DNA of 64,000 nucleotides. Origin: Flaviramulus sp. BrNp1-15. GTDB taxonomy: Bacteria; Bacteroidota; Bacteroidia; Flavobacteriales; Flavobacteriaceae. The number at the start of each line of letters is the position of its first letter. Positions within the stretch are counted from its first letter, which is position 1. Made by a program: the position numbers and the translations under genes. The DNA lies in NCBI RefSeq assembly GCF_022259695.1, contig NZ_CP092099.1, positions 790,471 to 854,470 of the forward strand, given 5' to 3'. Positions 58,984 to 64,000 of the stretch are shown piece after piece. The notes below the pieces were generated by a model, which saw nothing but the letters and a program-made list of their open reading frames with translations, was not told the DNA's origin and ran no database searches.

Positions 58984-61020
58984 ATGAACAAAAAAGTAGA
59001 TCAACAATCAGCAGACAATATTAGGGCTTTGGCAGTTGCAATGGTAGAAAAGGCTAATTCTGGGCATCCAGGAGGGCCAATGGGAGGTGCAGATTTTATG
59101 CACATTTTGTACTCAGAGTTTTTTAATTACGATCCTTCAGACATGACATGGCCTTTTAGAGATCGTTTTTTTATGGATGCAGGTCACTTATCTACTTTAA
59201 TGTATGCACAATATTATCTTCTTGGAAATTATAAAAAAGATGACGTTGCTAATTTCAGACAATGGAAATCTATAACTCCAGGTCACCCAGAAGTTGATGT
59301 AGAAAGAGGTATTGAAAATACATCTGGTCCACTTGGTCAAGGACATACTATGGGTGTTGGTGCTGCTATTGCAGCTAAGTTTTTACAAGCTCGTTTTGGA
59401 GATTGGATGAACCATAAAATTTATGGTTTTATTTCTGATGGTGGTATTCAAGAAGAAATATCTCAAGGTGCAGGTAGAATTGCTGGTCATTTAGGCTTAA
59501 GTAATTTTATTATGTTTTTTGATTCTAACGACATTCAATTATCAACATCTACAGATGAGGTAACAAGTGAAGATACCGAAATGAAATACAAAGCATGGGG
59601 ATGGAATGTTGTTACTATTGATGCTCATAACCATGATGAAATTAGAAAAGCATTAACCGATGCTAACAACGAAACAGAGAAACCAACACTTATTATAGGA
59701 AAAACTATAATGGGTAAAGGAGCAGTTGCTGCAGATGGAAGTATGTTTGAAGGGTATTGTGAGTTACATGGTCAACCTATTGGTCATACTGGAGCAGATT
59801 ACGAAAAAACCTTGTTGAATTTAGGAGCAAATCCTGAAAGTCCGTTTGATATTTATGAACATGTTCAAGCGTTCTACAAGAATATATTAAAAGAGAAAGA
59901 AGCTCAAGCAGCTAATAAGAAGGCTGAAATTGCAGCTTGGAGAAAAGATAATTCGGAACTTGCTGATAAATTAGATTTCTTCTTGTCAGGTAAATTACCA
60001 GAATTAGATTTTGCATCTATAGAACATAAAGCAGGATTAGCATCAAGAGCTGCATCATCTGGAGTTTTAGCCTACTTAGCTGAAAATGTAGAAAACATGA
60101 TTGTGTCTTCTGCAGATTTATCTAACAGTGACAAAACAGATGGTTTCTTAAAGAAAACACATGCGCTTAAAAAAGGTGATTTCTCAGGTTCGTTTTTACA
60201 AGCTGGAGTTGCAGAATTAACTATGGCTTGTATTGCAAACGGTATTGCTTTACATGGTGGAATTATTCCAGTTGTTGCGACATTCTTTGTGTTTTCAGAT
60301 TACATGAAGCCAGCTATTCGTTTAAGTGGTATTCAAGAACTACCAGTAAAATATGTTTGGACACATGATGCTTTTAGAGTAGGAGAAGATGGACCAACAC
60401 ACCAACCGGTTGAGCAAGAAGCTCAAATACGTTTATTAGAAAAACTTAAGAATCATAGTGGTAAACCAAGCTTCTTAGCTTTACGTCCAGCAGATTCAGC
60501 TGAAACAAGCGTTGCTTGGAAAATGGCTTTAGAAAACACATCTACACCTTCAGGTTTAATACTATCAAGACAAGGTATAAAAGATTTACCAGCACAAGGT
60601 AATTCAAGATATAACGAAGCTCTAGCTGCACAAAAAGGAGGTTATTTAGTAAAAGAAGTTGAAAATCCAGATGTAGTTTTAATAGCAAACGGATCAGAGG
60701 TTGCTACTTTAGTTGCAGCAGCAGAAATTTTAGAATCAGAAAATAACTTAAAAGTAAGTATTGCTTCTGTGATTTCAGAAGGCCTATTTAGACTTCAATC
60801 TAAAGCATATCAAAACAGTGTGATTCCAAAAAACAAACCATTATTTGGTTTAACAGCAGGATTACCAGTAAATCTAGAAGGATTGGTTGGTGATAATGGT
60901 AAAGTTTTCGGACTAGACCATTTTGGTTATTCAGCACCTGCAACAGTTCTAGATGACAAGTTTGGATTTACAGGAGAAAAAGTAAGTAAAGAAGTATTAG
61001 AATATTTAAAAACAGTATAA
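58984..61020 (+). CDS. tkt: Transketolase
   Basis: A 678-residue single-chain enzyme for the pentose phosphate pathway. It uses TPP and moves a two-carbon ketol unit between sugar phosphates. The N-terminal motif [14 protein letters not shown] and [14 protein letters not shown] (TPP/Mg region) are present. The pyrimidine domain includes [26 protein letters not shown], with the conserved Glu and His residues. The C-terminal domain is complete. A LacI-type operator candidate lies upstream. It is followed after 10 nt by the transaldolase gene. Confidence 0.96.
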   Translation: MNKKVDQQSADNIRALAVAMVEKANSGHPGGPMGGADFMHILYSEFFNYDPSDMTWPFRDRFFMDAGHLSTLMYAQYYLLGNYKKDDVANFRQWKSITPGHPEVDVERGIENTSGPLGQGHTMGVGAAIAAKFLQARFGDWMNHKIYGFISDGGIQEEISQGAGRIAGHLGLSNFIMFFDSNDIQLSTSTDEVTSEDTEMKYKAWGWNVVTIDAHNHDEIRKALTDANNETEKPTLIIGKTIMGKGAVAADGSMFEGYCELHGQPIGHTGADYEKTLLNLGANPESPFDIYEHVQAFYKNILKEKEAQAANKKAEIAAWRKDNSELADKLDFFLSGKLPELDFASIEHKAGLASRAASSGVLAYLAENVENMIVSSADLSNSDKTDGFLKKTHALKKGDFSGSFLQAGVAELTMACIANGIALHGGIIPVVATFFVFSDYMKPAIRLSGIQELPVKYVWTHDAFRVGEDGPTHQPVEQEAQIRLLEKLKNHSGKPSFLALRPADSAETSVAWKMALENTSTPSGLILSRQGIKDLPAQGNSRYNEALAAQKGGYLVKEVENPDVVLIANGSEVATLVAAAEILESENNLKVSIASVISEGLFRLQSKAYQNSVIPKNKPLFGLTAGLPVNLEGLVGDNGKVFGLDHFGYSAPATVLDDKFGFTGEKVSKEVLEYLKTV

Positions 61021-61030
61021 AACTAGAGAT

Positions 61031-61687
61031 ATGAAATTTTTTATTGATACAGCAAACCTTAACGATATCGCTGAAGCTCAAGCTTTAGGTGTTTTAGATG
61101 GTGTTACAACAAACCCATCGTTAATGGCTAAAGAAGGCATTACAGGAGAAGCTAATATTTTAGCACACTACCAAAAAATTTGTGATATTGTTGAAGGCGA
61201 TGTTAGTGCCGAAGTAATTGCAACAGATTTTGATGGTATGGTAAAAGAAGGTGAAGCTTTAGCAGCTTTACACCCACAAATTGTTGTGAAATTACCATTA
61301 ATTGCAGATGGTATCAAAGCTTGTAAATACTTTTCAGATAAAGGAATAAGAACTAACGTAACTTTAGTGTTTTCTGCAGGTCAAGCTTTATTAGCTGCAA
61401 AGGCAGGTGCAACTTATGTATCACCATTTTTAGGACGTTTAGATGATATCTCAACAGATGGTTTAAATCTTATTGCAGAGATTCGTCAGATTTACGATAA
61501 CTATGGTTTCGAAACTCAAATTTTAGCAGCTTCTATTCGTCACACCATGCACGTAATTGATTGTGCAAAAATTGGAAGTGATGTTATGACTGGGCCATTA
61601 TCTTCAATTAAAGGTTTATTAAAACACCCTTTAACTGATATTGGTTTAGCTAAGTTTTTAGAAGATTACAAAAAAGGAAACCAGTAG
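61031..61687 (+). CDS. Transaldolase, small (TalC/MipB-like) class
   Basis: The 218-residue enzyme has the short transaldolase/fructose-6-phosphate aldolase fold. It begins [13 protein letters not shown], with the conserved [14 protein letters not shown] (23-36) and the Schiff-base Lys K87 in [10 protein letters not shown]. The ending region [19 protein letters not shown] is typical. It transfers a three-carbon dihydroxyacetone unit. The sequence cannot tell transaldolase from F6P aldolase activity with certainty, but pairing with tkt favours transaldolase. Confidence 0.93.
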   Translation: MKFFIDTANLNDIAEAQALGVLDGVTTNPSLMAKEGITGEANILAHYQKICDIVEGDVSAEVIATDFDGMVKEGEALAALHPQIVVKLPLIADGIKACKYFSDKGIRTNVTLVFSAGQALLAAKAGATYVSPFLGRLDDISTDGLNLIAEIRQIYDNYGFETQILAASIRHTMHVIDCAKIGSDVMTGPLSSIKGLLKHPLTDIGLAKFLEDYKKGNQ

Positions 61688-61713
61688 TCTTTACAAAACA
61701 TAAAAAAATCTTT

Positions 61714-61744
61714 AAAGCTTCCCGTTTTTGGGAAGTTTTTTTTG
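61714..61744 (+). terminator. Terminator after the transaldolase gene
   Basis: AAAGCTTCCC pairs with GGGAAGTTTT (one G-T pair) around a 6-nt loop and is followed by T's. It lies 26 nt after the stop codon. Confidence 0.85.
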
Positions 61745-61835
61745 TTTTAAGTTAAACGTTTCATTTTTAACATTTTAGTTTGTAACATTTTTACTGTTAT
61801 GAAGTCTTGTTAATATCGACTAAAACAATAATTTG

Positions 61836-61843
61836 TAACTTTG
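61836..61843 (+). promoter_or_regulatory. -7 promoter box of the GAF-domain gene
   Basis: TAACTTTG matches TAnnTTTG and ends 21 nt before the ATG at 61865. The nearest TTG (61807-61809) is 26 nt away, slightly too far. Confidence 0.4.
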
Positions 61844-61864
61844 TACTATACGCATTATCATATC

Positions 61865-64000
61865 ATGGATATTAATAAGAATATCGAATCGCCTTTAGAG
61901 CTACAAATTGGCTTTAATAAGCTTTTAGAGCAATACGAAAGGTTGTCTAAAAGTGATGATGAGCATATTGTAGCTAAAGCAAATAAGGTTTTAAAAATAG
62001 CTGATACTTTTCCTGAATTGAGAAATGGTTTTAGTGATATATCTATATTACAAACCAGAGAAAAGGAAATAAGCACTATTCTTCAGGATACTTTTAGTCC
62101 ACTTTTAACAAAAAATGAAATAAAAACAGCATCAGTACCTTTTCATAATTTAATTTTTAATGCATCAGATCGCTTTAAAGATATTATAAAAACTGCTGGT
62201 GACGATTTTGAACTACAAATTAAAAATATGCCAGAAGATGATGTGTACATTATAGCATGTACCATTATTCTTAATTTTTGTTATGGATATGATTTAAGTT
62301 TTAAAAGACCGTTTTATTACGAAATACCAGATGCTAACGGTATTATACGTTATTATAAAATTTTATACAATGCTGATTTTTGTGAAATTATTCCAAATGA
62401 AAATGCGAAAAAAATCACAAAGGAAGATTATGACGAATTACTAGATAATTTTGATAATATAGAGCTATGGAAAGAAAAATTTCCACTAAATAGTTATGTT
62501 TTTAAAGGCTTTGTAATTTCTAATATTTTTGATGTAACTGATGATCAATCGATATCAAATGTAAAGTCTGCTTTAATTGGTAATGAAAAGTGCGATGATG
62601 AGAATCTGGTTGAAAGATTTCACGAAATATTTAAATCGCTTTTAGGAATTAATGATATACAGATTGGTTTTGCAATTTATAATAAAGAAGATAATACTTT
62701 TGAGCGTATTTATGAGGTAGGTAATAGTTTTCTTTTAAATAATTCTGATAGTTTAAAATGTTCTGATGCTTTATGCAAATGGTCTTACCAAAGATTGTTA
62801 GAAGAAAATAAATATTTTACAATTTCAGATGTCGACCGCATGTTTGAAAAAGCAAAAGGTCGCGCACCACATATTACCAGTTTACACGAACAAAATATTA
62901 AAAGTGCCATTTTTGCTCCTATTGCGAATGATGAAGGTTTAATGGGAATTCTTGAAATTGTTTCTAAAACACCCAAAGCGCTTAACAGTGTAAATGCTAA
63001 CAAATTGGTTGATGTTATGCCTTTTATAGTTTCTGCTGTAGAGCGTTCTAACAGAGAAGAAGAAACTTTAATAGAAGCTATAATACAGCAAGAATGTACA
63101 TCTATACATCCAAGTGTGTCATGGAGATTTAAAGAAGCTGCAAAAAAGTTTTTACTAGCTAGTCAAACAAAAAAAGGAAGTAAACCTTCATTTGATAATA
63201 TAGCTTTTGATAATGTTTATCCGTTATTTGGACAAATAGACGTTAAAGGATCATCAGACGCAAGAAATCATGCTACTCAAAAAGATTTAGCATTACAACT
63301 ATCATTAGTTGATAAGGTTTTAGACCAATTACCTGAAAATGAAAGGTTGCCAATTTACGAGCAGTTAAAGTTTCAAATAGAAACATTTAATACTGAAATT
63401 AAAGTTGATTTTAAAGTAGATACCGAGCAACAATTAACTACATTTTTTAAAGAAGAAATTGAGCCGTTATTCATTTACTTTTTAGAGAAAAAGGATTTTG
63501 CAAAAGAAGAAATTGAAGATTATTTTAGTAAAGTAGATACCAACTTAGGTGTTATTTATTACTACAGAAAAAATTACGACGATACCATTGCGCTTATAAA
63601 TAAAAACATGTCTGCAATACTTGATGAGAAACAAGTAGACGCCCAAAATATGTATCCTCACTTTTTTGAACGTTTTAAAACGGATGGTGTTGAACATAAC
63701 ATGTATATAGGCGAGTCTATTACCAAAGAAGAGAGTTTTAATTCTATATACCTGTATAATTTAAGATTATGGCAGCTGCAGGCTATGTACGAAATGGAAA
63801 ATAGTTTTTATCAAAACCAACATGAATACCCTATTAGTTTAGATGTCGCTTCAATGATTTTGGTGTTTAATCAACCATTGTCTATTCAATTTAGAATGGA
63901 TGAAAAGCAATTTGATGTAGATGGAACTTACAATGCCAGATATGAAGTTGTGAAAAAACGTGTAGATAAAGCCTTTATTAAAGGCACAAATGAGCGTGTA
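61865..64000 (+). CDS. GAF-domain protein (partial, C-terminus outside window)
   Basis: The frame opens at ATG 61865 and stays open to the window edge (712 codons). It has a helical N-terminal region. A GAF-like fold lies at about residues 245-390, with DIQIGFAIYN and IKSAIFAPIANDEGLMGILEIVS, the usual last two strands. A long helical region with paired motifs and NHATQKDLALQLSLVDKVLDQLP follows. No kinase, cyclase or HTH domain is visible yet. The protein seems to belong to a large uncharacterised flavobacterial family. The missing end may carry the output. Confidence 0.7.
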   Translation, partial: MDINKNIESPLELQIGFNKLLEQYERLSKSDDEHIVAKANKVLKIADTFPELRNGFSDISILQTREKEISTILQDTFSPLLTKNEIKTASVPFHNLIFNASDRFKDIIKTAGDDFELQIKNMPEDDVYIIACTIILNFCYGYDLSFKRPFYYEIPDANGIIRYYKILYNADFCEIIPNENAKKITKEDYDELLDNFDNIELWKEKFPLNSYVFKGFVISNIFDVTDDQSISNVKSALIGNEKCDDENLVERFHEIFKSLLGINDIQIGFAIYNKEDNTFERIYEVGNSFLLNNSDSLKCSDALCKWSYQRLLEENKYFTISDVDRMFEKAKGRAPHITSLHEQNIKSAIFAPIANDEGLMGILEIVSKTPKALNSVNANKLVDVMPFIVSAVERSNREEETLIEAIIQQECTSIHPSVSWRFKEAAKKFLLASQTKKGSKPSFDNIAFDNVYPLFGQIDVKGSSDARNHATQKDLALQLSLVDKVLDQLPENERLPIYEQLKFQIETFNTEIKVDFKVDTEQQLTTFFKEEIEPLFIYFLEKKDFAKEEIEDYFSKVDTNLGVIYYYRKNYDDTIALINKNMSAILDEKQVDAQNMYPHFFERFKTDGVEHNMYIGESITKEESFNSIYLYNLRLWQLQAMYEMENSFYQNQHEYPISLDVASMILVFNQPLSIQFRMDEKQFDVDGTYNARYEVVKKRVDKAFIKGTNERV

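Noticed and set aside
1-64000. CRISPR array, transposon or phage
   Set aside because: I saw no regularly spaced repeats with unique spacers, no transposase or integrase, and no structural phage genes on either strand.

Overview
The window is AT-rich, gene-dense chromosomal DNA that looks like a member of the Flavobacteriaceae (Bacteroidota). The evidence is: proteins ending in type IX secretion sorting domains (932-2302); the Bacteroidota promoter pattern TTG ... TAnnTTTG in front of tRNA and ribosomal genes (28182-28211, 35611-35640, 58444-58472); a DnaE with a fused proofreading domain; an S16 protein with a long acidic tail; DUF4230, DUF4407 and DUF456 proteins; and almost no Shine-Dalgarno sequences. 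I see no transposase, integrase, phage gene or CRISPR array. Most of the window is core genome.

Layout. 1-2302: end of an acyltransferase-like adenylating enzyme and two T9SS cargo proteins. 2499-8619: PhoB-type response regulator and kinase, a glycosyltransferase, trmB, a LysE exporter, an MGMT-like protein, then Mrp and NifU (Fe-S cluster handling). 8623-23010: a redox island with a HEPN protein, pyruvate:ferredoxin oxidoreductase, a 4Fe-4S ferredoxin, the two-subunit 2-oxoacid:ferredoxin oxidoreductase KorAB, the complete Rnf/Rsx ion pump (order rseC-B-C-D-G-E-A), and a 2Fe-2S ferredoxin. 23029-28884: phosphoesterase, SGNH hydrolase lipoprotein, glutaryl-CoA dehydrogenase-like enzyme, trmN6-rimM-rpsP, and a DUF2383 protein. 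29046-35732: dnaE, trxA, a stand-alone ClpP, DUF58 and tRNA-Asp. 35744-40095: a palindrome-rich leader, a LacI-type regulator, a small lipoprotein, and a TPR-kinase/NarL-type regulator pair. 40245-44365: a possible small RNA and membrane-protein genes. 44396-48844: a tightly overlapping operon with ruvC and hemW. 48995-52848: secreted and small proteins. 52921-58382: a BlaI/BlaR1 regulatory pair and a DMT-lipoprotein-M20 peptidase run. 58483-61687: tRNA-Leu, transketolase and transaldolase. 61865-64000: start of a GAF-domain protein.

How the genes fit together. PFOR and KorAB both make reduced low-potential ferredoxin, the island encodes ferredoxins to carry it, and Rnf can couple ferredoxin oxidation to ion pumping and NAD reduction. 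Mrp and NifU nearby could supply Fe-S clusters. The strongest regulatory architecture is in the 152 bp between the divergent ferredoxin gene and korA. There a 22-bp FNR/CRP-like palindrome sits about 42 bp upstream of the estimated start site set by a good TAnnTTTG box, and a second 21-bp palindrome covers the start region. The most cleanly readable regulatory site is at blaI, where two perfect TCTACA-N2-TGTAGA dyads lie on the -7 and -33 promoter elements.

I found no obviously new multi-gene defence or biosynthetic system. The observations most worth checking are the korA/ferredoxin control region, a 3'-end remnant of rsxA next to korB, three back-to-back palindromes before the LacI gene, phased 10-mers behind it, and a possible orphan structured RNA at 40245-40356. 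Everything is read by eye. Family names come from recognised motifs, not database searches.
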